Of a stretch of 64,000 bases of DNA, positions 37,412 to 46,269 are shown in pieces. Origin of the DNA: Lacinutrix sp. WUR7 (GTDB lineage: Bacteria; Bacteroidota; Bacteroidia; Flavobacteriales; Flavobacteriaceae); NCBI RefSeq assembly GCF_016864015.1, contig NZ_CP045067.1:1709001-1773000 (forward strand). Reading direction: 5' to 3'. How positions within the stretch are numbered: the first letter of the stretch is position 1; every line of letters starts with the position of its first letter. A model generated the notes under the pieces. The model was not told the DNA's origin. It saw only the letters and a program-made list of their open reading frames with translations, and did not search any database. The translations under genes were made by a program, and so were the position numbers.

Positions 37412-38854
37412 ATGAAAAAAATAATTTTTATACTGTTTGCTTTTTTAAGCATTACAACGCAAGCCCAAGATAAAAAGTGGACGCTTCAAGAGTGCGTAAA
37501 CTATGCATTAGATAACAATATCTCTGTAAAACAAAGTGAGTTAGATTTACAAAATGCAGAACTTAATAAAAAAGATGCCTTTGGTAATTTTTTACCTAGT
37601 CTTAATGCTTCTGGATCGCATTCTTGGAATATTGGATTAAACCAGAATATTACAACTGGTTTACTTGAAAATCAAACGACCCAATTTAGCTCGTTAGGAT
37701 TAAATTCTAGTGTGGATATTTATAAAGGTTTAAGAAACTTCAATCAATTAAGACGTTCTAATCTAGAAATATTAGCGGGTCAATACCAATTAGATAATAT
37801 AAAAGATAACATGTCGCTAAACATAGCAAATGCTTTTCTTCAAATATTATTTAATAAGGAACAACTAAAAGTATTACAAGCGCAACAAGAAATTACTCAA
37901 CAAGAATTGCAACGTACTAATGACTTAGTAGAAGCTGGGTCCTTACCAAGAGGAGATTTGTTAGAAATTCAAGCAACCATTGCAACACAAGAACAACAAG
38001 TTGTAGTTGCTGAAAATGCAATTTCATTATCTAAAATAAGTTTAGCACAATTACTTTTATTAGAGGATTATGAAACTTTTGATATTGTTGATAATGAGTA
38101 CCAAGTACCTCCAACTAATATTTTAAACGAGTCTCCTAAGACTATTATAGCAAAAGCTAAAGAAGCACGTTATGAGATTAAAATTGCGGAAAACAATAGT
38201 GAAATTGCAGCATATAATCTTAAAATAGCAAAAGGAGCTTTACAGCCAACACTTTCAGGGTTCTATAGTTATAGTACTAGAGCATCCTATAGTGATCAGA
38301 TAACTGGTTTTAGTGTAGATTCAAGTAATCCTACAACAACGACTCAAATTGGTGTTGTAGAAGGTACAGGGCAATCTGTATTTAATACTTCTCCTAATCT
38401 TAATCCAATTTTGGGAGGTCCAGATCCAATCTTTGATCAATTTAGCGCTAATGATGGTCATAATTTTGGAGTACAATTAAGTATTCCTATCTTTAATGGC
38501 TTTGCAGTTAAAAATAATATTAGCAGAAGTAAAATAAATTTAGAGAGTACAAAGTATCAATTACAACAAGCAAATCTAGATTTAGAAACGAATGTATATC
38601 AAGCATATAATGATGCAAAAGGAACTTTAAAAGCATATGAAGCTGCTTTAAAAACGGAAGCAGCAAGAAGAGAAGCATTTAATTATTCGCAAGAAAGATA
38701 TAATGTTGGTATGCTAAATGCTTTCGATTTTAGCCAATCTAAAAACAGACTTGAAAACGCGGAAAGCGAAGTAGTAAGAACCAAATACGATTATATATTT
38801 AAACTTAAAGTATTAGAATTCTATTTCGGAATTCCTATTACAGACCTAAACTAA
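37412..38854 (+). CDS. TolC-family outer-membrane channel
   Basis: TolC-like proteins form the outer-membrane exit duct of tripartite exporters. The 480-residue length is typical. It has a signal peptide (1-18, ending TQAQ), the conserved start WTLQECVNYALDNN, and two similar halves rich in long helices with alternating beta strands, each with the pattern of an OEP repeat. It is placed between two adaptor genes, which strongly suggests that it serves them. It ends six bases before the second adaptor. Confidence 0.93.
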   Translation: MKKIIFILFAFLSITTQAQDKKWTLQECVNYALDNNISVKQSELDLQNAELNKKDAFGNFLPSLNASGSHSWNIGLNQNITTGLLENQTTQFSSLGLNSSVDIYKGLRNFNQLRRSNLEILAGQYQLDNIKDNMSLNIANAFLQILFNKEQLKVLQAQQEITQQELQRTNDLVEAGSLPRGDLLEIQATIATQEQQVVVAENAISLSKISLAQLLLLEDYETFDIVDNEYQVPPTNILNESPKTIIAKAKEARYEIKIAENNSEIAAYNLKIAKGALQPTLSGFYSYSTRASYSDQITGFSVDSSNPTTTTQIGVVEGTGQSVFNTSPNLNPILGGPDPIFDQFSANDGHNFGVQLSIPIFNGFAVKNNISRSKINLESTKYQLQQANLDLETNVYQAYNDAKGTLKAYEAALKTEAARREAFNYSQERYNVGMLNAFDFSQSKNRLENAESEVVRTKYDYIFKLKVLEFYFGIPITDLN

Positions 38855-38859
38855 CAACC

Positions 38860-40152
38860 ATGAGTAAGAAAACAGTAACTATTCTTGTTATTGCAGTAAT
38901 TGCAGTACTAGCCCTATTAATAGGAGGAAAAAAAGCAGGATGGTTTGGTAAACAAGGTAATTTTAAGGAAGTAGAAACCAAAAAAATTGCTAGAATTGAT
39001 ATTATTGAAACCGTTTCTGCTACTGGGAAAATTCAACCAGAAATAGAAGTAAAACTTTCTAGTGAAGTTTCTGGGGAAGTTATTGAACTTCCAATTGTGG
39101 AAGGGCAACAGGTGAAAAAAGGAGACTTATTAGCACGTGTAAACCCAGATATTTATCAGTCTAGTTTAAACCGTTCGCAAGCATCTTTACAAAATGTTCG
39201 TTCTGGTTTAAATCAAGCGGAAGCTTCCCTTAAAGAGGCAAAGTCTAACTACGACAGAAACCAACAATTATATGATAAAGGAATTATCTCTAAAGCAGAT
39301 TGGGACAAAGTAGTATCTTCTTACGAAATTGCACAAGCAAGCAAACAATCGGCATATTACAGTGTGCAAAGTTCTGCAGCAACAGTAAATGAAGCTAGAG
39401 ATAACTTAAATAGAACCAATATTTATGCGCCAATGAGTGGAACCATTTCTAAATTAGATGTGGAACTTGGAGAACGTGTAGTTGGTACACAGCAAATGGC
39501 TGGAACAGAAATTATGCGTGTTGCAAACTTAACCAACATGGAAGTAGAGGTAGATGTTAACGAAAATGATATTGTTAAAGTAAACATTGGTGATTCTACA
39601 ATTGTGGAAGTAGATGCATATTTAAAGAAAGAATTTAAAGGATTAGTTACAGAAATTGCAAACTCTGCAGATGGTGTTTTAACAGCAGATCAAGTAACAA
39701 ATTTTAAAGTAAAAGTTAGAATTCTTGAAGAATCTTACAAAGATTTATTAGAAGGTAAAGACGAAAGTTATTCCCCTTTTAGACCAGGAATGACAGCTAC
39801 AGTAGATATTATTACCAATAAACGTGAAAATGTAGTTGGTGTACCAATTAGTGCCATTGTTATTAAAACGGATACATCTTCCACTAAACAAACTAGAAAA
39901 AAAGATGCTATTAAAAGTGAAAACGAAGAAAAATTTGAATGCGTTTTTATTAAAGATGGTAGTAAGGCAAAACTTCGAGTAGTAAAAACAGGAGTGCAAG
40001 ATAATTCTAATATTGAAATTATTGAAGGCTTACAAGAAGATGAAGAGATTATTACTGGACCATATAATACAGTAACAAAATCGTTGAAAAACGGGGATGA
40101 TGTAGAAATTAAGAAAGTCGAAAAAACGAAAGATAAAAACCAAGACGATTAA
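38860..40152 (+). CDS. Periplasmic adaptor (membrane fusion) protein, second of two
   Basis: The 430-residue protein has an N-terminal anchor (about 6-24), lipoyl-like halves (around VKLSSEVSGEVIELPIVEGQ and NIYAPMSGTISKLDV) with a helical hairpin between (about 100-185), and an extended, charged C-terminus rich in Lys and Glu. It belongs to the MacA/HlyD group like the adaptor at 36158 but is about 40 residues longer. The pair may form mixed hexamers or serve different complexes. It ends just before tsaB (eight-base gap), which is likely read from the same message. Confidence 0.9.
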   Translation: MSKKTVTILVIAVIAVLALLIGGKKAGWFGKQGNFKEVETKKIARIDIIETVSATGKIQPEIEVKLSSEVSGEVIELPIVEGQQVKKGDLLARVNPDIYQSSLNRSQASLQNVRSGLNQAEASLKEAKSNYDRNQQLYDKGIISKADWDKVVSSYEIAQASKQSAYYSVQSSAATVNEARDNLNRTNIYAPMSGTISKLDVELGERVVGTQQMAGTEIMRVANLTNMEVEVDVNENDIVKVNIGDSTIVEVDAYLKKEFKGLVTEIANSADGVLTADQVTNFKVKVRILEESYKDLLEGKDESYSPFRPGMTATVDIITNKRENVVGVPISAIVIKTDTSSTKQTRKKDAIKSENEEKFECVFIKDGSKAKLRVVKTGVQDNSNIEIIEGLQEDEEIITGPYNTVTKSLKNGDDVEIKKVEKTKDKNQDD

Positions 40153-40160
40153 TACATATT

Positions 40161-40838
40161 TTGGCAATAATACTTAACATAGAAACAGCAACAACAAACT
40201 GCTCAGTCTCTCTTTCTAAAGAAGGAGAGACTTTTGCTTTACAAGAAGATAATAGTAAGCAATACTCGCATGCAGAACGTTTGCATGTGTATATAGATGA
40301 CTTGTTACAACAAAATAACATAAAACCCACAGAACTGGATGCCATTGCGGTTAGTAAAGGTCCTGGTTCTTACACCGGATTACGTATTGGTGTGTCTGCA
40401 GCAAAAGGATTGTGTTTTGCGTTAGACAAGCCATTAATATCTATTTCTACCTTAGAAGCGTTAGCAAGACAGGTTAAAGTAGAAGAAGGTCTTATTGTAC
40501 CAATGTTGGATGCAAGACGTATGGAGGTCTATTCTGCTATTTTTGATGCGAATTACAATACCGTTAGAAAGATTGAAGCACAGATTTTGGAGGAGCAGTC
40601 TTTTGCTAGTTATTTAGATAAGGGAAAAGTATATTTTATTGGTAACGGTGTAGAGAAAACTAAAACCCTTATCACCCATGAAAATGCCGTTTTTATAGAT
40701 GATAAATTGCCATCGGCAAATGAAATGTCTGTAATAGCTTTTCATAAGTACAAAAATAATGACATAGAAGATGTTGCTTATTTTGAACCCTATTATTTAA
40801 AAGACTTTGTGGCTTTAAAGCCCAAACCTAAAGTATAA
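40161..40838 (+). CDS. tsaB: tRNA threonylcarbamoyladenosine biosynthesis protein TsaB
   Basis: TsaB is the partner that stabilises TsaD in forming the t6A modification of tRNA. The 225-residue length is normal. Family patterns are present: ILNIETATTNCSVSL at the start, the SKGPGSYTGLRIGVSAAKGL loop, and a C-terminal EPYYLKDF. The start is TTG at 40161; no in-frame ATG lies before the conserved ILNIETA start, so TTG is the natural choice. It follows the exporter genes by eight bases and ends before a terminator, so it may be co-expressed with them by chance. Confidence 0.94.
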   Translation: MAIILNIETATTNCSVSLSKEGETFALQEDNSKQYSHAERLHVYIDDLLQQNNIKPTELDAIAVSKGPGSYTGLRIGVSAAKGLCFALDKPLISISTLEALARQVKVEEGLIVPMLDARRMEVYSAIFDANYNTVRKIEAQILEEQSFASYLDKGKVYFIGNGVEKTKTLITHENAVFIDDKLPSANEMSVIAFHKYKNNDIEDVAYFEPYYLKDFVALKPKPKV

Positions 40839-40861
40839 AATATAAATATGTATAAAACATA

Positions 40862-40900
40862 AAAAAACCTTTCCACTTTTAAAGTAGAAAGGTTTTTCTT
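40862..40900. terminator. Bidirectional terminator between tsaB and mscS
   Basis: AAAAACCTTTC pairs with GAAAGGTTTTT (an 11-bp stem) with an inner ACT/AGT step and A/T-runs on both sides, suiting both converging genes. Confidence 0.85.
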
Positions 40901-40920
40901 TTTAGAAAACAAAAGCTTAA

Positions 40921-41730
40921 TTATTCTTTATGTATTTCTACGTGATGTGGATACGGAATTTCTATTCCAGCAGCATCAAGAGCTTCTTTAACATTTTCTG
41001 TAGTTTCAAAGTAAACATCCCAATAGTGCTCTGCTTTACACCAAGGTCTTACCGCAAAATTAATTGAACTATCTGCCAATTCGGAAACATTTACAGTAGG
41101 AGCAGGATCTTTAAGTACTTTTGGATTAGCAGTTAAAACTTGCATTAAAACTTCTTTGGTTTTTTTGATATCTGAATCATAACCAACTCCGAAAGTTAAA
41201 TCTACACGACGTGTACCTTCTGTACTGTAATTAATAATATTTCCGTTAGATAAAGATCCATTAGGAATAATAATTTCACGATTAGAAAGTCCTGTTAATT
41301 TCGTAGTAAAAATTTCAATTTCTTTTACAACACCAACTTCACCTTGTGCTTCAATTAAATCACCAATTTTAATTGGTTTAAAAATCATAAGTAAAACACC
41401 TCCTGCAAAATTACCAAGAGATCCTTGTAAAGCCATACCTATTGCTAAACCAGCAGCAGCTAAAAGTGCAGCAAAAGAAGTAGTTTCTACTCCTAATTTT
41501 CCAAGAATAGTTATTACTAAAAGTATTTTTAAAATCCAGCCAATTAGGTTTAATAGAAATTTTTTAAGACTTTCATCATAGTCTCTTTTATCCATTATTT
41601 TACTAGTAGCTTTTATTATTTTTTTAATAACCCAAGAACCAATAATCCATATTGCAATCGCTCCAAGAACTTTAATACCATAAGTATTTAAGAACTCGAT
41701 GCCCATGTCTGTCCATTTTTGTATTTCCAT
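40921..41730 (-). CDS. Small-conductance mechanosensitive channel (MscS family)
   Basis: MscS channels release solutes under osmotic shock. The 269-residue protein has three N-terminal helices, the third being the Gly/Ala-rich pore helix (AALLAAAGLAIGMALQGSLGNFAGG), followed by the beta domain IKIGDLIEAQGEVGVVKEI and the ITKTKLTGLSNREIIIPNG-type motif (here FTTKLTGLSNREIIIPNGS), then a mixed C-terminal domain. Length matches the small E. coli-type MscS. It is on the minus strand, convergent with tsaB, and has a promoter-like box in front. Confidence 0.95.
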   Translation of the reverse strand: MEIQKWTDMGIEFLNTYGIKVLGAIAIWIIGSWVIKKIIKATSKIMDKRDYDESLKKFLLNLIGWILKILLVITILGKLGVETTSFAALLAAAGLAIGMALQGSLGNFAGGVLLMIFKPIKIGDLIEAQGEVGVVKEIEIFTTKLTGLSNREIIIPNGSLSNGNIINYSTEGTRRVDLTFGVGYDSDIKKTKEVLMQVLTANPKVLKDPAPTVNVSELADSSINFAVRPWCKAEHYWDVYFETTENVKEALDAAGIEIPYPHHVEIHKE

Positions 41731-41765
41731 AATTTTATTTTGTGATTAATTAATAATTTATTTTG

Positions 41766-41773
41766 CAAAAATA
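41766..41773 (-). promoter_or_regulatory. Promoter -7 box for mscS
   Basis: On the minus strand this reads TATTTTTG (TAnnTTTG), 35 bases upstream of the start codon of the channel gene. Confidence 0.5.
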
Positions 41774-41851
41774 AGTACTTAATTAAAGAGTAGTGTTAAA
41801 CAAGTACTATTTAAAAAGCTATTCTTTGAAATTCTTATTTCATCGGTGTAA

Positions 41852-42211
41852 TTAGAAAAAGAATAACACAGATACTAATGCTAGTATTGCAGGAACAGAT
41901 TGAAAGTAAAACAATTTAATTTTTTTAGTAGAATATGCGCCGTAAATACCAGCAACGATAATACAACTTAATAAAAAGACTATCATATTGGTATTATTAA
42001 AGAGTACCCCAAAAACTAATCCTGCGGCTAAAAAACCATTGTATAATCCTTGGTTTGCTGCTAATACTTTTGTTTTTTCCGCAAAATCTGTACTTTCAAT
42101 ACCAAAGGCTTTAATTGCTTTAGGTGTAGTCCATAAAAACATTTCTAGTACTAAAAAGTAAAAATGTTCAAAAGCTACAAAGGCTACTAATACGGTTGCT
42201 AATATGGTCAT
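41852..42211 (-). CDS. DUF1304 membrane protein
   Basis: The 119-residue protein has four predicted membrane segments and matches the DUF1304 pattern, with EHFYFLVLEMFLW near the N-terminus and KVLAANQGLYNGFLAAGL in the second helical hairpin. The function of the family is unknown to me. It lies between mscS and the dodecin gene on the minus strand, with a terminator between it and dodecin, so it is probably expressed on its own. Confidence 0.9.
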   Translation of the reverse strand: MTILATVLVAFVAFEHFYFLVLEMFLWTTPKAIKAFGIESTDFAEKTKVLAANQGLYNGFLAAGLVFGVLFNNTNMIVFLLSCIIVAGIYGAYSTKKIKLFYFQSVPAILALVSVLFFF

Positions 42212-42263
42212 ATCTATAAAAGTTTTTATAAAAGGTTATAGCCAAAGTTAGCTAAATTAAAGC

Positions 42264-42294
42264 AAAAAAAAAGCGCTCTATGCATAGAACGCTT
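42264..42294 (-). terminator. Intrinsic terminator after the dodecin gene
   Basis: AAGCG-(C)-TCTA-TGCA-TAGA-(A)-CGCTT forms a nearly perfect hairpin; read on the minus strand it is followed by a run of nine T. Confidence 0.88.
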
Positions 42295-42316
42295 ATAAGA
42301 TTATATACTTTTGAAA

Positions 42317-42517
42317 TTATTTTACTTCAAAAGTTAGTTTTAAGTTTACTCTAAACTCTGTAACTTCATCATCATTAACAACTGCACTTTGCGATTGTAC
42401 AAAAACAGATTTAATATTTTTCACACTTTTTGAAGCATGTTTTACTGCTTTTTTTGTTGCATCTTCCCAACTTTTGTCCGAATTAGCAAGTACTTCAATT
42501 ACTTTCATTATTGCCAT
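42317..42517 (-). CDS. Dodecin
   Basis: Dodecins are small flavin-storage proteins that form hollow dodecamers. The 66-residue product has the family length and pattern (VIEVLANSDKSWEDATKKAV near the start and the C-terminal VNLKLTFEV strand). The conserved tryptophan that stacks on the flavin is W18. The gene is monocistronic, between a NifU-type gene and a DUF1304 gene, all on the minus strand, with a terminator right after its stop. Confidence 0.92.
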   Translation of the reverse strand: MAIMKVIEVLANSDKSWEDATKKAVKHASKSVKNIKSVFVQSQSAVVNDDEVTEFRVNLKLTFEVK

Positions 42518-42645
42518 AATATGTATTTATTTAAGTTAAACTTTGTTTGAAACCTAAATTTACGAATAATTAATGCAAAAGTGAAATGTAATTAATACGG
42601 ATCGAACTATTAGATAAAAAGCCTTTTTCGCTGTTAAAAGGAGGT

Positions 42646-43548
42646 TTATCCGTTTATCGCTTCCACAATCTCTACTCTACCTTTCATCATTTCTCTAAGC
42701 ATGTTTTCAATACCGCTTTTTAAAGTATATGTTGAAGAAGGACAACCACTACATGCACCTTGTAAAATTACTTTCACTGTTTTGGTAGTAGGATCATACG
42801 ATTCAAATTGAATGTTTCCTCCATCACTAGCTACAGCTGGTTTTACATATTCTTCTAAAATATTTATTATTTCTTTAGAGGTATCGTCTAGGTTTTCATA
42901 GGTCTTGTCTAATGCTTCCGTAGATTTTTTTACTACTTCTGGTGCATTTGCTATTACTACTTCTTTTCCGTTTTCTATAAATGTTCTAATAAATTCACGA
43001 AGTTCCATCGTGATATCATTCCAATCTGCTACTTCATATTTAGTAATAGAAACGTAGTTTTCATCTAAAAAGACACTTTTTACAAAAGGAAAGTGAAATA
43101 ATTCGGAAGCTAGAGGAGAAGCTTTTGCTTCATCAATAGAAGTAAACTCAAAAGTAGCAGCAACTAATTTTTTGTTCGCTACAAATTTTATTACAGAAGG
43201 ATTAGGTGTACTTTCTGCATAAACCGTTACTGGAACTTTTTTTGGCGTTGCTTCTTCTTCAACAACAATACCATCATTATTTAAATAACTTTCTATTTGT
43301 TCTGCAACTTCAGCTTGTACATCTTTCCATTCTACAATGTTAAAACGTTCTACAGCGATAAAATTACTAGTTATATATACCTTCTTTACAAAAGGAAGAT
43401 AGAATAATTGTTGTGCTAAAGGAGAGTTTTTTGCTTCGTCAATGTTGTTAAACTCAAAGCTTTGGTGTTTGGTTACAAATTGGTTTAACTCAAACTTAAT
43501 TATAGTAGGATTGTTGGTTTCTTGTATAGAGACTTTAAACGTATTCAT
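42646..43548 (-). CDS. Iron-sulfur scaffold protein of the NfuA type with two N-terminal domains
   Basis: Nfu proteins carry or repair 4Fe-4S clusters. The 300-residue protein has two tandem copies of the Nfu N-terminal domain (about 4-95 and 106-200, both containing a TNNP/STPNPT-like start, then SPLAxxLFxxPFVK, then a W at the same place), followed by a NifU C-terminal domain (about 222-298) with the cluster motif CSGCPSS. Usual Nfu proteins have one such N-terminal domain or none, so the doubled form is notable, though I believe it occurs elsewhere in Bacteroidota. It is on the minus strand with its own promoter box. Confidence 0.92.
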   Translation of the reverse strand: MNTFKVSIQETNNPTIIKFELNQFVTKHQSFEFNNIDEAKNSPLAQQLFYLPFVKKVYITSNFIAVERFNIVEWKDVQAEVAEQIESYLNNDGIVVEEEATPKKVPVTVYAESTPNPSVIKFVANKKLVAATFEFTSIDEAKASPLASELFHFPFVKSVFLDENYVSITKYEVADWNDITMELREFIRTFIENGKEVVIANAPEVVKKSTEALDKTYENLDDTSKEIINILEEYVKPAVASDGGNIQFESYDPTTKTVKVILQGACSGCPSSTYTLKSGIENMLREMMKGRVEIVEAING

Positions 43549-43567
43549 TGTCTATCAATTTTTTTTG

Positions 43568-43575
43568 CAAAAATA
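43568..43575 (-). promoter_or_regulatory. Promoter -7 box for the nfu gene
   Basis: Minus-strand TATTTTTG (TAnnTTTG) lies 19 bases upstream of the start codon. Confidence 0.55.
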
Positions 43576-43694
43576 CTAAAAGAACTCAACAGTTATCTAT
43601 ATATTTAGCTTTTCTTATGTGTGTTATTATGGATTTACGACAAAGAACTCAAATCTTTAACTTTTATATCATTATTTATAAAGACTAAATTTTA

Positions 43695-43702
43695 TATATT
43701 TG
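43695..43702 (+). promoter_or_regulatory. Promoter -7 box for the porP-like gene
   Basis: TATATTTG fits TAnnTTTG. It lies about 90 bases before the chosen start and on the opposite strand from the nfu promoter. Confidence 0.45.
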
Positions 43703-43792
43703 GTGACTGATAATATAATTTAATAGGAAATATTAAGTTGTAACACATGAAAGAAAGTGCATTTCTACCAATTTGCCTTGAAAAATAAAACT

Positions 43793-44794
43793 ATGAATTT
43801 AAAAAAGTTATCCCTTTTAGCTGTTGTTATATTTTGTACACAGTTTGTAAACGCTCAAGAAGGACTCCCAATTTATACCGATTATTTAACCGATAATTAC
43901 TATTTGATCCACCCATCAATGGCTGGAGCTGCAACTTGTGCAAAGCTAAGAGTAACAGGAAGACAACAATGGTTTGGTCAAGAAGATGCACCACAACTAG
44001 CAACAGTAAGTGTTAATAGCAGAATTGGTGAAACACAATCTGGTATTGGAGCTATTGTATATTCAGACAAAAATGGATATCATTCTCAAAATGGAATTTA
44101 TTTAACCTACGCGCATCATTTAATGTTTTCTAGAAATGAAATTGATTTAAATCAACTTTCTTTTGGATTAAGTATAGGAATGATACAATATAAATTAGAT
44201 GAGACTGCTTTTTTAAATGAGCCTTTTGATCCTATTATTGCAGGAATAGAGCAAAGCTCTACCAACTTTAATATGGACTTTGGTTTTTCTTATAACTTAT
44301 ATAATTTTTATGCGCATGCAACAGTAAAGAATGTGCTAAACAATAAAGGGATTAATAACGACATACATGTTACAAGTAACCTAAGACGTTATTTACTTTC
44401 TGCTGGTTATGGTTTTGGTAAGTTTGGTAGCGATTGGTCTTATGAGCCTTCTATATTGTTTCAATATAAAGATGGAACAAAAGAAGCTTCTTTTGATATT
44501 AACCTAAAAGCGTACAAGAAAATGGAGTTTGGTAAACTTTGGGGAGGGTTATCTTACAGACGTAGTTTAGATGGTGCAGAATATATTGATGGTACTAGTA
44601 TTAATAGTCAGAAATTACAATACATTTCGCCAATACTAGGATTAGATTATAATAACTTTATGGTTGCATATACGTATGCATATCAAGCCAACTCTGTAGT
44701 ATTTAATAATGCAGGTTTTCATCAAATAACACTTGGTTTAAACTTTAATTGTAGAAAAGAGAAATACCACTGTAACTGTCCTGCAGTTAACTAA
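43793..44794 (+). CDS. PorP/SprF-family type IX secretion outer-membrane protein
   Basis: PorP/SprF proteins form a beta-barrel family that helps attach type IX cargo at the outer membrane. The start at 43793 gives 333 residues with a signal peptide (MNLKKLSLLAVVIFCTQFVNAQ, 1-22); an ATG at 43757 is rejected because it spoils the signal. The family start GLPIYTDYLTDNYYLIHPSMAGAA (here split) and the RQQW motif follow. Usually a partner adhesin with a type B sorting domain lies just upstream; here the upstream gene is nfu on the opposite strand, so it is an orphan copy. A bidirectional terminator follows. Confidence 0.9.
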   Translation: MNLKKLSLLAVVIFCTQFVNAQEGLPIYTDYLTDNYYLIHPSMAGAATCAKLRVTGRQQWFGQEDAPQLATVSVNSRIGETQSGIGAIVYSDKNGYHSQNGIYLTYAHHLMFSRNEIDLNQLSFGLSIGMIQYKLDETAFLNEPFDPIIAGIEQSSTNFNMDFGFSYNLYNFYAHATVKNVLNNKGINNDIHVTSNLRRYLLSAGYGFGKFGSDWSYEPSILFQYKDGTKEASFDINLKAYKKMEFGKLWGGLSYRRSLDGAEYIDGTSINSQKLQYISPILGLDYNNFMVAYTYAYQANSVVFNNAGFHQITLGLNFNCRKEKYHCNCPAVN

Positions 44795-44810
44795 GGAATT
44801 CCAAAATATA

Positions 44811-44843
44811 AAAAAAGCCTTCATAATTTATGAAGGCTTTTTT
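44811..44843. terminator. Bidirectional terminator between porP-like and vWA genes
   Basis: AAAAAAGCCTTCATA pairs with TATGAAGGCTTTTTT (15-bp stem), with A- and T-runs on both sides. It suits both converging genes. Confidence 0.92.
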
Positions 44844-44903
44844 ATTGCTTTTATTTTAAATTCTAAAACGAGTTCTTATTAATAAACTTGTAGTTTTTAA
44901 AAA

Positions 44904-46061
44904 TTACTCCCAGGTATAGTTTTTCTTTTTGGCTTGTGTTTTTATTGCACCAAGCATTGCGTTTTCTAGATTGTCACTATCCCCTTTTTGTTGTTTTGCA
45001 AGATGTTGCTTACGCTTTATGTTTAAATCTTGAATTTGCGTTTGTATGGCTTCACGCTCTTTTCGTTTGGTATCTAAATAGGATTTTATTTCTGCTTCCT
45101 CTTTCCCTTTTAGTTCTTCTGGTAATTCGCTATCTTTTAATGTTTCATACGCAAAGGATTCGTCTTCACTAGCATCAATTAAATCCCAAGAAGCATTTTT
45201 ATATAAATGCGAACTTTTACTCACAGCTCTACTCACCGCATTTGCTTCACTATAACCTTGTGCGTTATCATCTTGCTCTGCTTGATTTTCCATTTTTTTA
45301 TTTCCATTGCTTCCATAAGCAACATAGGTTTTGTTAAGCTTTCTGTTTAGTTGCAAAATAGAATCATCATAAGGAGAAGCTACATGTACGGTTGCTCGAT
45401 TATGGTTTATTGCCATATAATTACCATGTGTTAAATCGGCACCATCTTTCCAATAGCTAGAAATACCTTGGTTGTAATCTCCACAAAAAATAGTGTTTAC
45501 GGTAACATCTTTGCTGTTTGCTAATGTACTAGCGTCTTTATAACTAACGCTTCCTTGTGTAAAAGGCTCATTTCCTGCGATGAATATTAATTTAAGGTCG
45601 TCTGGATTGGTTCCCCATTTTAATTGATCTATGGACGTTTTTATAACATAGCCACAAAATTCATTTCCGCCTCTTGTAGTTAGAGAAAATAATTCTTTAG
45701 AGATATCATCTAAATCTTGACTAAACGCTAATACTTGTCTGATGTAACCTTCGTCGCCATTTAAATTGTCATTACCATATTCGTATAAAGCGATTTGAAG
45801 ATTTGGTTTTGCATCTTCACATTTGGCATACGAAAGCTCGTTTACAATTTCCCAAAGTTGTGCTTTTGCTTGGTCTATTAATCCGTCCATGCTATTACTC
45901 GTGTCTAGTAACAAAGCCACTTTTATAAACTGCTTGCTAGGTTCAATAGTTTTGGTTTCGTGAATCACTAAAGCCGTGTTTTGATTCTTTTCTTTGGCTT
46001 GACATGCTGTGAGGCTAACAAAAAATAAGGATAGTACACTCATTTTAAATACTGTTTTCAT
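44904..46061 (-). CDS. vWA-domain lipoprotein
   Basis: The start at 46061 (MKTVFKMSVLSLFFVSLTAC) gives a 385-residue lipoprotein with lipobox LTAC and the modified cysteine at residue 20; the longer in-frame start at 46100 would bury the signal and is rejected. The vWA domain begins at VALLLDTSNSM, which holds the metal-binding DxSxS motif. After it comes a charged helical C-terminus rich in Lys, Glu and Gln. vWA lipoproteins mediate protein-protein contacts; the partner is unknown. It is a single minus-strand gene between convergent and divergent neighbours. Confidence 0.85.
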   Translation of the reverse strand: MKTVFKMSVLSLFFVSLTACQAKEKNQNTALVIHETKTIEPSKQFIKVALLLDTSNSMDGLIDQAKAQLWEIVNELSYAKCEDAKPNLQIALYEYGNDNLNGDEGYIRQVLAFSQDLDDISKELFSLTTRGGNEFCGYVIKTSIDQLKWGTNPDDLKLIFIAGNEPFTQGSVSYKDASTLANSKDVTVNTIFCGDYNQGISSYWKDGADLTHGNYMAINHNRATVHVASPYDDSILQLNRKLNKTYVAYGSNGNKKMENQAEQDDNAQGYSEANAVSRAVSKSSHLYKNASWDLIDASEDESFAYETLKDSELPEELKGKEEAEIKSYLDTKRKEREAIQTQIQDLNIKRKQHLAKQQKGDSDNLENAMLGAIKTQAKKKNYTWE

Positions 46062-46269
46062 AGGTGTTGTTTTTTTAATTCCTAGTAAACCTATGACCAA
46101 AGTTTTTCAATTAAAAGCAACAATTAGTAAAACAGGCAAATGAGTGCGTCAAGTAACTTTTATAATTAGTTAACAGGCCTTTTAATACTTAAAAAAGAAC
46201 AAAAGACAAGGATTGATGTTTTTAAGTGTTAATTAAAGTGTGTAAGTTTATACTTTGTAACTATAATAA

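Noticed and set aside
46062-46100. A longer start for the vWA lipoprotein
   Set aside because: It would put 13 residues before the lipoprotein signal and prevent lipid attachment.
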